NCBI GenBank assembly: GCA_964370605.1
Contig: CAYJJX010000029.1
Span: forward strand, 1-19,738
Reading direction: 5' to 3'
Length of the DNA: 19,738 nucleotides
Source: CAYJBH01 sp964370605
GTDB lineage: Bacteria; Bacillota; Clostridia; Oscillospirales; Ruminococcaceae
Shown here: positions 8,243 to 15,887 of the stretch, piece after piece
Layout: each line of letters starts with the position of its first letter
Position numbering within the stretch: position 1 is the stretch's first letter
The notes under the pieces: generated by a model
What the model was told of the DNA's origin: nothing
Seen by the model: the letters and a program-made list of their open reading frames with translations, nothing else
The model's database searches: none
Made by a program: the position numbers and the translations under genes

Positions 8243-9157
8243 ATGGTACATGGCAATATTCTCAGTGCGATCGGAAATACTCCACTCGTGCGAATCAACC
8301 ATCTCAATCCTCATAAAGATATTCACATCTATGCAAAACTCGAAGGGTTCAATCCCACCGGAAGCATCAAGGACAGGATTGCATACTTCATGCTGTTTGA
8401 GGCACAAAAAAACGGCGACCTTTGCGACGGCAAAACCATCATCGAGGCCACCAGCGGCAATACCGGTATCTCCATCGCCATGATCGGCCGTGTGCTCGGA
8501 TATCCGGTCGAGATTGTGATGAGTGAAGCGGTTTCGGTGGAGCGCCGTCAGATGATCACCGCCTTTGGTGCCTCCATCGTGCTCACCCCTGCCGCCGAGG
8601 GTACCGACGGTGCAATACGATATGTCAAAGAAAAGTTAAAGACCGAGGGAGAGCGTTATTTTTGTACCGACCAGTTCACCAACAAATACAACAAGCTCGC
8701 ACACTATAAGACCACCGCAAGCGAAATCTATCGACAAACAGGCAGTGAAATCACTCACTTTGTGTCGTCGCTCGGCACTTCCGGCACCATCATGGGTGTC
8801 GGTATGCGCCTAAAAGAGCTAAAGCCGGAAATTGAGATCATCGAGGCGCAACCGATCAAAGGGCACTATATTCAAGGTCTCAAAAACATGAACGAGGCAA
8901 TTGTCCCTGCGCTTTATGACCCGAACAAGATCGATCATCATATTATGATTGAAAGCGAAGAAGCATTCGCTTGCGCCCGTGACATTGTCGCGAAAGAGGG
9001 CATCTTTGTCGGCATGAGCAGCGGCGCTGCCATGAAAGCGGCACTCATCGCCGCCGACCGTATCGCCGCCGAGGGCAAAAGCGCCACCATGGTGGTCATT
9101 TTCCCCGATAGAGGAGAAAAATATCTCAGCACAAAACTATTTTCGACAAACGAGTAG
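8243..9157 (+). CDS. cysM: PLP-dependent cysteine synthase, CysM-like
   Basis: 304 residues. This fold type II PLP enzyme would make cysteine from O-acetylserine (or a related activated serine) and sulfide or thiosulfate. The PLP lysine is K43 in NPTGSIKDR. The substrate loop TSGNTG is at 70-75 and the phosphate-binding loop GTSGT at 178-182. The end (EGIFVGMSSGAA, then FPDRGEKYLST) and the length match CysM better than CysK, although the loop before it (GHYIQGLKNM) differs from E. coli CysM. The ribosome site GGAAAGG overlaps the end of the lipid kinase gene, so the two are probably translationally coupled. No sulfate assimilation genes or cysE are nearby. The family is certain. The CysM label is moderate. 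Confidence 0.85.
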   Translation: MVHGNILSAIGNTPLVRINHLNPHKDIHIYAKLEGFNPTGSIKDRIAYFMLFEAQKNGDLCDGKTIIEATSGNTGISIAMIGRVLGYPVEIVMSEAVSVERRQMITAFGASIVLTPAAEGTDGAIRYVKEKLKTEGERYFCTDQFTNKYNKLAHYKTTASEIYRQTGSEITHFVSSLGTSGTIMGVGMRLKELKPEIEIIEAQPIKGHYIQGLKNMNEAIVPALYDPNKIDHHIMIESEEAFACARDIVAKEGIFVGMSSGAAMKAALIAADRIAAEGKSATMVVIFPDRGEKYLSTKLFSTNE

Positions 9158-9172
9158 AAAGGGACTGACGTT

Positions 9173-9550
9173 ATGAAATATCGAGAGAGAAAAAGATGGC
9201 TTTTTTTCGGTCTGCCATTTACCTTTACCGTATACGAGCTTTGCGATGAGACCCTCACCATTCAACAAGGGTTCTTTAACCGTATCGAGTTTGACTGCTA
9301 TATGTACAAGATTCAAGACGTCACGCTCAACACAAGCCTTGCGGAGCGCATCTTCCGCCTTGGTACCGTTGTTTGCCATACCGGCGACATCACTCATCCG
9401 ACCTTGACGCTCAAACACATCCGCAACTCAAGATTGATCAAAGACTTTATCCATGATGCCTCGGAACAACACCGACTCAGACAGCGCACCATAAACATGC
9501 AAAATATCGGCGCTGACAACATCGGTGATATCGACGATCTGTCGATTTAG
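9173..9550 (+). CDS. Small PH-domain (bPH2-like) protein
   Basis: 125 residues. Residues 1-95 resemble the bacterial PH domain (bPH2/DUF304, YdbS-like): an early WLFFGLPFTFTVYEL strand, then LCDETLTIQQGFFNRIEFDCYMYKIQDV and a closing RLGTVVCHTGD...LTLKHIRNS. The C-terminal 30 residues are polar and probably disordered. Many relatives carry membrane helices, but this one has none, so it is probably cytoplasmic or peripheral. The start has a good AAAGGGA site 12 bases ahead, and the gene lies 15 bases after cysM. The cellular role is unknown. Position in the run suggests co-transcription with cysM and the lipid kinase. Confidence 0.75.
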   Translation: MKYRERKRWLFFGLPFTFTVYELCDETLTIQQGFFNRIEFDCYMYKIQDVTLNTSLAERIFRLGTVVCHTGDITHPTLTLKHIRNSRLIKDFIHDASEQHRLRQRTINMQNIGADNIGDIDDLSI

Positions 9551-9580
9551 TATCGATAAACATTTCATAACAAACAAAGC

Positions 9581-9616
9581 ACCGAAACCGCAACGTTTTG
9601 ACCTTGTTGTTTCGGT
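9581..9616 (+). promoter_or_regulatory. Hairpin in the leader of the transglutaminase lipoprotein gene
   Basis: ACCGAAAC (9581-9588) pairs with GTTTCGGT (9609-9616), and AAC/GTT can extend the stem inside a CGC bulge, leaving a loop of about 11 bases. No T-run follows, so this is not a standard terminator. It sits in the 112-base space between the PH-domain gene and the lipoprotein gene and may mark an mRNA processing or stabilising element. Confidence 0.35.
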
Positions 9617-9662
9617 CAAGCGATTGATATCGTCCCCATTTCTTGAAAGGAATAGCGGCAGA

Positions 9663-10634
9663 ATGCCAATAAAAAAACTGCTACCACTGCTGTGCCTCAT
9701 CATCTTGATAGGCTGTGCTGACATAGATCGCCTTCCGTCCGTCGACACGGGCGGTGTGTCGTCGGGCAGTTCCGCAGCGATTGAAACGGCAACGGTGCCC
9801 GCTGTACCACTCAGAGATCCACCCACCACCTCCTACTATCCATCGGCCGACGGAGTTTCGGTCTATTCCTCCGATTATGTCAACATCGATTACTCTAACA
9901 GCTCAAAAGGCTATATCATGGTGGAATATGTCGGCAGTCATACCGGCAAGGTGAAATTTCGGGTGGTGGATGCACTGGAAAACACCTATACCTACGACCT
10001 TCACGGTAAGACAGGTTATCAAGTCTTTCATCTCCATTCCGGCAGTGGAAGCTATACCTTCCAAACCTTTGAACAGTCAGAAGGAACGCAATATTACACC
10101 GTCGATACCCAGACACTCACGGTGACGATTGAGGATGAACTGCTGCCCTACCTCTACCCCAACCAGTATGTCAATTTCGACGAAAATGACCTTGCGGTTC
10201 AAACCGCTCAGGATTTATATACCTACACCGAGAACGACCTCGATTTTATCGGCGAGGTTTTCAATTTCACCATCGACACACTCAAATATGACTATGAAAA
10301 GGCAGAACTTGCCATCGATGGACAGATTGCAGGGTATATCCCTGTGGTGGACGAAGCAATCACGACAGGTGAGGGCATCTGCTTTGACTATGCCGCTTTG
10401 ATGACAGCGATGCTTCGCTCTCAAAACGTTCCGACTCGAATGGTCTTCGGCTATGCCGGCGATGTCTACCACGCATGGATTTCGGTCCACACGCCCGAGA
10501 CAGGTTGGATTGAAAACATTATCGAGTTTGACGGCGAAAAATGGGTACTCATGGATCCGACGTTTACCGACGGCGGTACCGATTCATCATATATAGGAAA
10601 CGGAGAGAACTATGCAGAAAAATATATCTACTGA
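9663..10634 (+). CDS. Lipoprotein with transglutaminase-like domain
   Basis: 323 residues from the ATG at 9663. This start is chosen because a GAAAGGA site lies 11 bases upstream and because it yields a clean lipoprotein signal: KK, a hydrophobic core, then the lipobox LIGC with acylated C18. A Ser/Thr-rich linker follows, then a beta-rich region (about 60-160). The transglutaminase/protease fold has an intact triad: C240 (GICFDYA), H270 (YHAWIS) and D298 (LMDPTF). It should sit on the outer face of the membrane and could crosslink, cleave or amidate proteins or peptidoglycan peptides. The substrate is unknown. Its last 23 bases overlap the start of pilC, suggesting coupled translation and a link to the filament genes. 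Confidence 0.88.
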   Translation: MPIKKLLPLLCLIILIGCADIDRLPSVDTGGVSSGSSAAIETATVPAVPLRDPPTTSYYPSADGVSVYSSDYVNIDYSNSSKGYIMVEYVGSHTGKVKFRVVDALENTYTYDLHGKTGYQVFHLHSGSGSYTFQTFEQSEGTQYYTVDTQTLTVTIEDELLPYLYPNQYVNFDENDLAVQTAQDLYTYTENDLDFIGEVFNFTIDTLKYDYEKAELAIDGQIAGYIPVVDEAITTGEGICFDYAALMTAMLRSQNVPTRMVFGYAGDVYHAWISVHTPETGWIENIIEFDGEKWVLMDPTFTDGGTDSSYIGNGENYAEKYIY

Positions 10635-11679
10635 TACCGAACTAAGGCGGCTGTCCTATGCCGACCTTTCGACCTTCTGCGAGCAGATTGCGTTGATTCT
10701 CGGCTCCGGTATTACGGCAGTAGAAGGCTTTTATATCCTGCGTGAAGAGACGCAGGACAAATCGACAATCGCGCTGTTTGACGCCATTTTGGACAACCTC
10801 GAAGTGGGTGAAACGCTTTCGTCGACACTTGAAAAAGTCGGTGTCTTTCCAAACTATATGGTTCAGATGGTGCGGATCGGTGAAGTGTCGGGACGCCTTG
10901 AAACTGTGTTTCGCTCTCTTGTGACCTACTATAATCGTGAAGACTCGCTCCGTAAATCGATCAAGCATTCCGTCACATATCCGCTCGGCATGGTGGTGAT
11001 GATGCTTTTGGTCATCGGAGTGCTGGTCGTTCGCGTCATGCCCATCTTCAACTCGGTATTCCAACAGCTCGGCAGTGAAATCACAGGATTTTCCAAGGTG
11101 CTGCTCGATATCGGCATGTCAATCTCAAACAACGCCATTGTATACATAACAATTTTGGTAATGCTGGCGGCACTCATAATCATCGGCGTATTCACAGGTA
11201 AAGGACGAGAAATCATCAAAAATGTACGAGAAAAATTCGTGCTAACACGAGGTCTTGTCTATAACATCGCAGTATCGCGTTTTTCAAACGGTATGTCTTT
11301 GATGCTCTCGAGCGGTCTTGATACCGACGAGAGTCTCAAAATAGTGGAAGAATTAGTGGAAAACGAAACACTCAAAGGCAAAATTCAAAATATTCGTGCC
11401 GAGGTGGAAGCCGGTACTCCTTTTGCCACCTCAATGGCCGACAACAAGATTTTTTCCGGTGTCTATGCAAGAATGCTCGCAGTAGGATTCAAGACCGGCT
11501 CGATGGACGGTGTAATGCAAAGCATTTCAGAGCGCTATGACGAGGATGTCACCAAGCGTCTTGAAAATATTGTCGCAGTCATTGAACCGACCGTTGTTGC
11601 GGTTCTCTGTGTCATTATCGGTGCAATTCTTCTGTCGGTCATGTTGCCGCTGATGAGCATCATCTCCCACATGGGATAA
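10612..11679 (+). CDS. pilC: PilC/GspF-type inner-membrane platform protein
   Basis: 355 residues. Two type II secretion F domains are recognisable: about 15-140 (LSTFCEQIALILGSGI) and about 220-345 (SRFSNGMSLMLSSGL). Three membrane helices are visible: about 124-146 (MVVMMLLVIGVLVVRVM), about 178-198 (YITILVMLAALIIIGVF) and a C-terminal one at about 325-350. PilC/GspF proteins form the membrane platform that the cytoplasmic motor turns or pushes to add or remove pilin subunits. The protein is somewhat shorter than classical PilC (about 400 residues). The ribosome site GGAGAG lies inside the overlapping lipoprotein gene. It is the first clear filament component of the run that ends with pilT. 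Confidence 0.92.
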   Translation: MQKNISTDTELRRLSYADLSTFCEQIALILGSGITAVEGFYILREETQDKSTIALFDAILDNLEVGETLSSTLEKVGVFPNYMVQMVRIGEVSGRLETVFRSLVTYYNREDSLRKSIKHSVTYPLGMVVMMLLVIGVLVVRVMPIFNSVFQQLGSEITGFSKVLLDIGMSISNNAIVYITILVMLAALIIIGVFTGKGREIIKNVREKFVLTRGLVYNIAVSRFSNGMSLMLSSGLDTDESLKIVEELVENETLKGKIQNIRAEVEAGTPFATSMADNKIFSGVYARMLAVGFKTGSMDGVMQSISERYDEDVTKRLENIVAVIEPTVVAVLCVIIGAILLSVMLPLMSIISHMG

Positions 11680-11730
11680 TCGCCCACACTGCAAGGAGCA
11701 ATCATTCAACACTTCAAGGACCAAACCGTC

Positions 11731-12030
11731 ATGAAAATAATAAAAAACCGTGTCATAATCAGCCTTTGCATCTTTTTGCTGTTTATTGCCATCATATATA
11801 CCGGCCTCGGCTCGATAAATTCAACCGGTGATGAGCTTGCGCTTGAAGCGCTTAACGACGCCATCATCAGGAGCTGTTCCCACAGCTATGCCACTACCGG
11901 AGCATATCCCACCTCGATCGAAGATCTGACACAACGATATGGTTTGCAGATAGACGAGGATAAATACATAGTCCACTATGAGGCCTTTGCCTCGAACATT
12001 ATGCCAACCGTATACATTTTCCCGCTCTAA
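11731..12030 (+). CDS. Small pilin-like membrane-anchored protein
   Basis: 99 residues. One N-terminal hydrophobic helix (about 8-28, VIISLCIFLLFIAIIYTGL) follows KIIKNR. A short soluble domain follows, with ATTGAYPTSIEDL, a pattern common in the helix-to-strand region of small pilins and pseudopilins. There is no Gly-Phe-x-x-x-Glu prepilin cleavage site, so it may stay an uncleaved anchor or minor subunit. The start is supported by AAGGA 10 bases upstream. The gene is 51 bases after pilC and 28 bases before the next gene. I do not recognise a named family. Confidence 0.75.
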   Translation: MKIIKNRVIISLCIFLLFIAIIYTGLGSINSTGDELALEALNDAIIRSCSHSYATTGAYPTSIEDLTQRYGLQIDEDKYIVHYEAFASNIMPTVYIFPL

Positions 12031-12058
12031 TTCCCACCGTTACCGAAAGGAAAATCTA

Positions 12059-12529
12059 ATGACCTTCAAGATCAAACAATACACTGTCGACATGCTTTTT
12101 GTGTTGTCATTGTTTGCCGTGTTTGCCGTCTCGGCATTGCTGTTGGTCTTCTCCGGCACAAGGGTCTATGAAAACATAACCGAGGGGATGGAAAGCTCTT
12201 TCTCCTCCCGTACCGCTATTTCCTTCATCAAAAAACAGGTCGACCAAAACAACACACTCGGAGCAATTTCGATTGGAAATATTGAAAATACATCGGCTTT
12301 GATGTTGACCGAGACAATCGATGATAACGAGTTTGTACGATACATATATTTTTACGACGGCTATCTCTGCGAGCTTTTCACAAAGTCAGACATCGCACCG
12401 AAAGTCGCCGCCGGACAACGACTGGTAGAGCTTGCCGACATGTCGATGGAGCAGGATGGCAATCTTTTGCACTTTAGCGTAAGCGACCACAACGACAGCA
12501 GTTTAACCATGACACTCTCGTTGCTCTGA
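12059..12529 (+). CDS. DUF4860-like membrane-anchored protein of the pilin cluster
   Basis: 156 residues from the ATG at 12059, chosen for the AAAGGA site 7 bases upstream. One N-terminal helix (about 12-33, MLFVLSLFAVFAVSALLLVF) is followed by SGTRVYENI and SSRTAISFIKKQVDQ, then a beta-rich domain. The pattern resembles DUF4860, a family I recall from Clostridia loci beside PilC and PilT genes. That match is from memory. The predicted topology (short cytoplasmic tail, single helix, extracellular domain) fits a minor pilin or pseudopilin, but no prepilin cleavage motif is present. Confidence 0.72.
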   Translation: MTFKIKQYTVDMLFVLSLFAVFAVSALLLVFSGTRVYENITEGMESSFSSRTAISFIKKQVDQNNTLGAISIGNIENTSALMLTETIDDNEFVRYIYFYDGYLCELFTKSDIAPKVAAGQRLVELADMSMEQDGNLLHFSVSDHNDSSLTMTLSLL

Positions 12530-12560
12530 TACCCACAAACCGAAAGGAATCTGCATCTTT

Positions 12561-12968
12561 ATGAGAACCCGATCTAAATCAGGACTTTTTCTTATCGAGC
12601 TGATAATTGCGATATTGTTTTTTTCACTCGGTTCCATCGTCTGTGTCCGCATGTTTTTAACCTCCCACCTACTGGCACTGGATAGCGAACGCATGAATAG
12701 TGCCGTGGCGGCGGCCCGTTCGGCGGCGGAGATCTATCAAAGTGGCGGAAACGACCTGCTTGTCGAGATGACAGGTGCCACCTTGCAGGACAATGAATTT
12801 ACTGCAACATTCGACGAGAGCGGAAGTTTCAACAAAGACGGAGAATTCATCGCCGTTTTCAGCGAGGATATCGACAACAATCTCGGCATTCTAACCATCA
12901 AAACATTCTACCTCGACCAAGAAGAGGAGATATTCGACATGAGAGCCGCAAAATATTCTCCGCAATAG
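12561..12968 (+). CDS. Type IV prepilin-like protein with canonical N-terminal motif
   Basis: 135 residues. The N-terminus MRTRSKSG then LFLIELIIAILFF is a class III prepilin signal: basic leader, Gly8 at -1, Glu13 at +5 and a hydrophobic helix (to about residue 32). A prepilin peptidase would cleave after Gly8 and methylate Leu9. The mature domain (FTATFDESG, then LGILTIKTFYLDQEEEIF) is short and beta-rich, as in minor pilins of the GspI/PilV type. The ribosome site GAAAGGA lies 12 bases upstream. It is the only protein in the cluster with the full cleavage motif, so it may be the main or initiating subunit. No prepilin peptidase gene is in the window. Confidence 0.85.
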   Translation: MRTRSKSGLFLIELIIAILFFSLGSIVCVRMFLTSHLLALDSERMNSAVAAARSAAEIYQSGGNDLLVEMTGATLQDNEFTATFDESGSFNKDGEFIAVFSEDIDNNLGILTIKTFYLDQEEEIFDMRAAKYSPQ

Positions 12969-13148
12969 CCTTTTGCGAGATAAGTATTCCCTACATATTT
13001 TGAGTATAACCACACAGCAAGATGGCTCTGCCAACTTAAACAGAATTGACGAACTCACATTGTTTGACACAGAAATATAGCAAAACAACCATAAAAATCA
13101 TCCGGCGTTTAGTCGATGAAACAATAGTAATTCATAGGAAACATGTAC

Positions 13149-13616
13149 ATGAAAAAATCGCAACAGATGGGAGTCCCGATCGGCACAAGCCTTTTGCTCG
13201 TGGTGTTCGTTCTGCTTGCGCTCATCACCTTTGCAACCCTGTCGCTCGTGACAGCGCGTACCGACAAGCGCTTCAGTCAAGACACCGCCAATGCTACTCA
13301 GCAGTACTATGCGGCCGACGCCATCGCCAATACGTCACTTCGGTTCATCGATGAACAACTCGTCGATATCCTTGCAAACGTCACCGACAGACAAGGCTAC
13401 TTTGACACGATAAAAAGCCGGCTTCCCGACCTTGAATATATCGAGAGTGATGAGCATCTTTTCGCCACCTTCTCGACGCCGGTAAACGAAAACGAAATCA
13501 TTGAGAGCACCATCTCGATTGGCTACGATGAAGAACAACGATTCGAGATTGTCTCGTGGAAGCTAGTCTATATCGCAGAATGGGAGAGCGATTTGGGACT
13601 TGACGTAATACTCTGA
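13149..13616 (+). CDS. PilX-like membrane-anchored pilus cluster protein
   Basis: 155 residues from the ATG at 13149. This start is preferred over the ATG at 13143 because AGGA then sits 9 bases upstream rather than 3. One N-terminal helix (about 11-35, GTSLLLVVFVLLALITFATLS) is followed by QQYYAADAIANTS, which resembles the post-helix YYxAEAG region of PilX/PulK-type minor pilins. The rest is acidic and mixed alpha/beta. There is no prepilin cleavage site. A 174-base space with no supported gene separates it from the prepilin gene, unlike the tight spacing elsewhere in the cluster. Confidence 0.7.
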   Translation: MKKSQQMGVPIGTSLLLVVFVLLALITFATLSLVTARTDKRFSQDTANATQQYYAADAIANTSLRFIDEQLVDILANVTDRQGYFDTIKSRLPDLEYIESDEHLFATFSTPVNENEIIESTISIGYDEEQRFEIVSWKLVYIAEWESDLGLDVIL

Positions 13617-13637
13617 CGACGAAAGGAATAATTGATT

Positions 13638-14705
13638 ATGGACTTTAAAGCGATGGTAGAGGATATCGTCCGACAGGGTGCCTCCGACATTTTTGTCATC
13701 TCAGGACTTCCGATTACCGCCAAGGTGAAAGGACGCATGATCCGATATACCGACAATCCACTCTCACCGAGTGATACGACCGAGATAGTTCATCAGATCT
13801 ATAGCTACGCCGACAACCGCGATATGTCAAAACTTATCGAGGGCGGCGACGACGACTTCTCCTTCGCTATTCAAGGAGTGTCTCGATTTCGAGTCAATAC
13901 CTACAAACAAAGAGGCACTGTGGCGGCGGTCATACGAACCATTGCATTCCATCTGCCCCATCCCGATGAGCTTAACATCCCTCCCATTGTCATGGATATC
14001 TGCAAAAACGAACGCGGTTTTGTGCTGGTCACCGGCTCGGCAGGAAGCGGAAAGAGTACCACGCTTGCCTGTATGATCGATAGAATAAACAAATCAAGGC
14101 AACAACATATAATCACACTGGAAGATCCCATCGAGTTTCTTCATTCCCATGCCGAGTGTATCGTCTCTCAACGTGAAGTCAATCTCGACACCGAAAGTTT
14201 CGTCACGGCCTTGAGAAGCGCACTTCGGCAAAGTCCCGATGCAATACTCATCGGTGAACTTCGTGACCGAGAAACCATCGAGGTCGGTATGACGGCGGCA
14301 GAAACCGGCCATCTTGTGCTATCCAGTCTACATACCACCAGCGCCGGAAGTACCATCGACCGCATTGTCGATGTGTTTCCGCCACAACAGCAACAGCAGA
14401 TACGTTTGCAGCTCGCTATGGTGTTGACCGCAATCGTTTGTCAACAGCTTGTGCCGACCGTTAACGGCGACAGTGTCCCGGTCTTTGAAGTCATGACGGT
14501 CAATCCTGCAATAAAAAACCTCATCCGCGAAAATAAGGTGCATCAGATCGACAATATCATCTCCTCCGCCTCCGCCGCCGACGGTATGATGAGTATGGAC
14601 AAAAGCCTGCTCGAGCTTTTGCAAAAAGGAATCATAGATCAAAACACCGCCCTTCGTTTCAGCGCAAATCCCGAAATGATGGCGAGAAAAATGACAACAC
14701 GTTAG
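13638..14705 (+). CDS. pilT: PilT-family type IV pilus motor ATPase
   Basis: 355 residues from the ATG at 13638, with AAAGGA 10-11 bases upstream. A TTG codon at 13632 is a less likely alternative. Motifs in order: Walker A GSAGSGKST (133-141), Asp box LEDPIEFLHS, Walker B ILIGELRD with catalytic E207, His box HLVLSSLHTT (H225), and near the C-terminus AIKNLIRENK. The last is the AIRNLIRE signature of PilT with Arg changed to Lys. Length and signature place it with the retraction ATPases PilT/PilU rather than PilB/GspE, which are about 560 residues with a large N-terminal domain. It would form a hexamer on the cytoplasmic side of PilC. It is the only filament motor in the window. Confidence 0.93.
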   Translation: MDFKAMVEDIVRQGASDIFVISGLPITAKVKGRMIRYTDNPLSPSDTTEIVHQIYSYADNRDMSKLIEGGDDDFSFAIQGVSRFRVNTYKQRGTVAAVIRTIAFHLPHPDELNIPPIVMDICKNERGFVLVTGSAGSGKSTTLACMIDRINKSRQQHIITLEDPIEFLHSHAECIVSQREVNLDTESFVTALRSALRQSPDAILIGELRDRETIEVGMTAAETGHLVLSSLHTTSAGSTIDRIVDVFPPQQQQQIRLQLAMVLTAIVCQQLVPTVNGDSVPVFEVMTVNPAIKNLIRENKVHQIDNIISSASAADGMMSMDKSLLELLQKGIIDQNTALRFSANPEMMARKMTTR

Positions 14706-14725
14706 CATCAACCGAGGGCACGACT

Positions 14726-15652
14726 ATGTTTACAATTTATCCACCGAAAAGACTGTGCGAAATTGATATGATAAACCTTGCGGCTGGCGATAAAAACGCA
14801 TTCATCACCTGGTGTGAAGAAAGCTATAACGATCGGATCAATCATGCTGCCGCCACCATCCTCGCCGGAGGGTTTAAGGTGGTCATGCTGACCGGCCCTT
14901 CTGCCTGCGGAAAAACCACCTCCGCCATGAAGCTTGCAAATCGACTGCGCCAGCTCGGCACCCAATCGCGTATCATCTCGCTCGATAACTTTTTTCGAAG
15001 CTTTGAGGATTATCCCACTCTGCCGGACGGTAGCAAAGACTATGAAAGCATTGAAACCATCGATATCGCAGAGCTGACAAAATGCCTGGAAGAACTGATG
15101 AATACAGGCGAAACATTGCTTCCAATCTTCGACTTTGTCAATTGCAGACGCAGAGAGGAACGGGAACATTTCGTCATCAACGACGGTATCGTCATTGTCG
15201 AGGGAATTCACGCGCTCAATCCCGGCATCACACCACACTTTGAGGCGAAAATGTTCAAGATATATCTCAGCATGAGAGAGGAATATTCGCTCAAGGGACG
15301 TCGACTCATTCCAAGTATCGACATGAGACTCGCGCGCCGAATGGTACGAGATAACTTTTTCCGTGGTCACGATCCATCCATGACGCTTTCAATGTGGAGC
15401 AAGGTTTGTGACGGTGAAATCAAATATATTAAGGCATATAAACACGAGGCGAACTATCTTTTGGATACCAGTCACAGCTATGAGCCTTGTGTGATGTTGC
15501 CGTTTTTGGAGGCGATCGACATCTCGAACATCGAAAATCCCGACCACGCAAACCTCTTTGAGGCATTGCGGGAACGATATCGACTTTTTACCATGATAGA
15601 AAAATCGATGGTGCCGGACGATTCGATGTTGAATGAATTTATCGGAGTGTAG
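14726..15652 (+). CDS. Uridine kinase-like P-loop kinase
   Basis: 308 residues. Walker A GPSACGKTT lies at 57-65 and the substrate region SLDNFFRSFEDYPTLPDG follows. EGIHALNPGIT and RRMVRDNFFRG come later. This layout matches the kinase half of the larger Firmicutes nucleoside kinases that carry an N-terminal TGS/threonyl-tRNA-synthetase-like part, but here that part is missing and only about 50 extra residues precede the P-loop. It probably phosphorylates a nucleoside (uridine or cytidine), though the substrate is unproven. GAGGG lies 7 bases upstream, and the gene is 20 bases after pilT, so the two are probably co-transcribed. No clear terminator follows. Confidence 0.85.
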   Translation: MFTIYPPKRLCEIDMINLAAGDKNAFITWCEESYNDRINHAAATILAGGFKVVMLTGPSACGKTTSAMKLANRLRQLGTQSRIISLDNFFRSFEDYPTLPDGSKDYESIETIDIAELTKCLEELMNTGETLLPIFDFVNCRRREEREHFVINDGIVIVEGIHALNPGITPHFEAKMFKIYLSMREEYSLKGRRLIPSIDMRLARRMVRDNFFRGHDPSMTLSMWSKVCDGEIKYIKAYKHEANYLLDTSHSYEPCVMLPFLEAIDISNIENPDHANLFEALRERYRLFTMIEKSMVPDDSMLNEFIGV

Positions 15653-15823
15653 TGCGGTCATATTATGGATAGAGACGATAAATAAACACCTGAAAAAAAC
15701 ACCTACCGCAGTCAAGCGGCAAAGCAGATAAAAGCAAATACAGCGTGCTTATCATATCCTTCCTTTACGTTATCCATGACATTATGTCGATACCGCAAAT
15801 CATTTGTGTTATGATCATTTAAC

Positions 15824-15852
15824 TTGAAAATTTCTTTTAGTCATGATATACT
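15824..15852 (+). promoter_or_regulatory. Promoter of the 70-residue membrane protein gene
   Basis: TTGAAA (15824-15829), a 17-base spacer and TATACT (15847-15852). Transcription should begin near 15859, which excludes the in-frame ATG at 15843 as a start and supports the one at 15888. The 171 bases between the kinase gene and this promoter hold no supported feature. Confidence 0.82.
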
Positions 15853-15887
15853 GTAATCGTCTCAAAGATAAAAAAGGAGCGCGATTT

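Noticed and set aside
9525..9662. Upstream 46-codon extension of the lipoprotein frame
   Set aside because: It would bury the lipoprotein signal inside the protein. The ATG at 9663 has a good ribosome site and gives a proper lipobox.
14708..15370. A 220-codon minus-strand open frame opposite the uridine-kinase-like gene
   Set aside because: It is antisense to a gene with clear Walker motifs. Its translation is Cys/His-rich with no recognisable domain.
15843..15887. Longer start for the 70-residue membrane protein
   Set aside because: The ATG at 15843 precedes the predicted transcription start, while 15888 has a strong AAAAAGGAG site.
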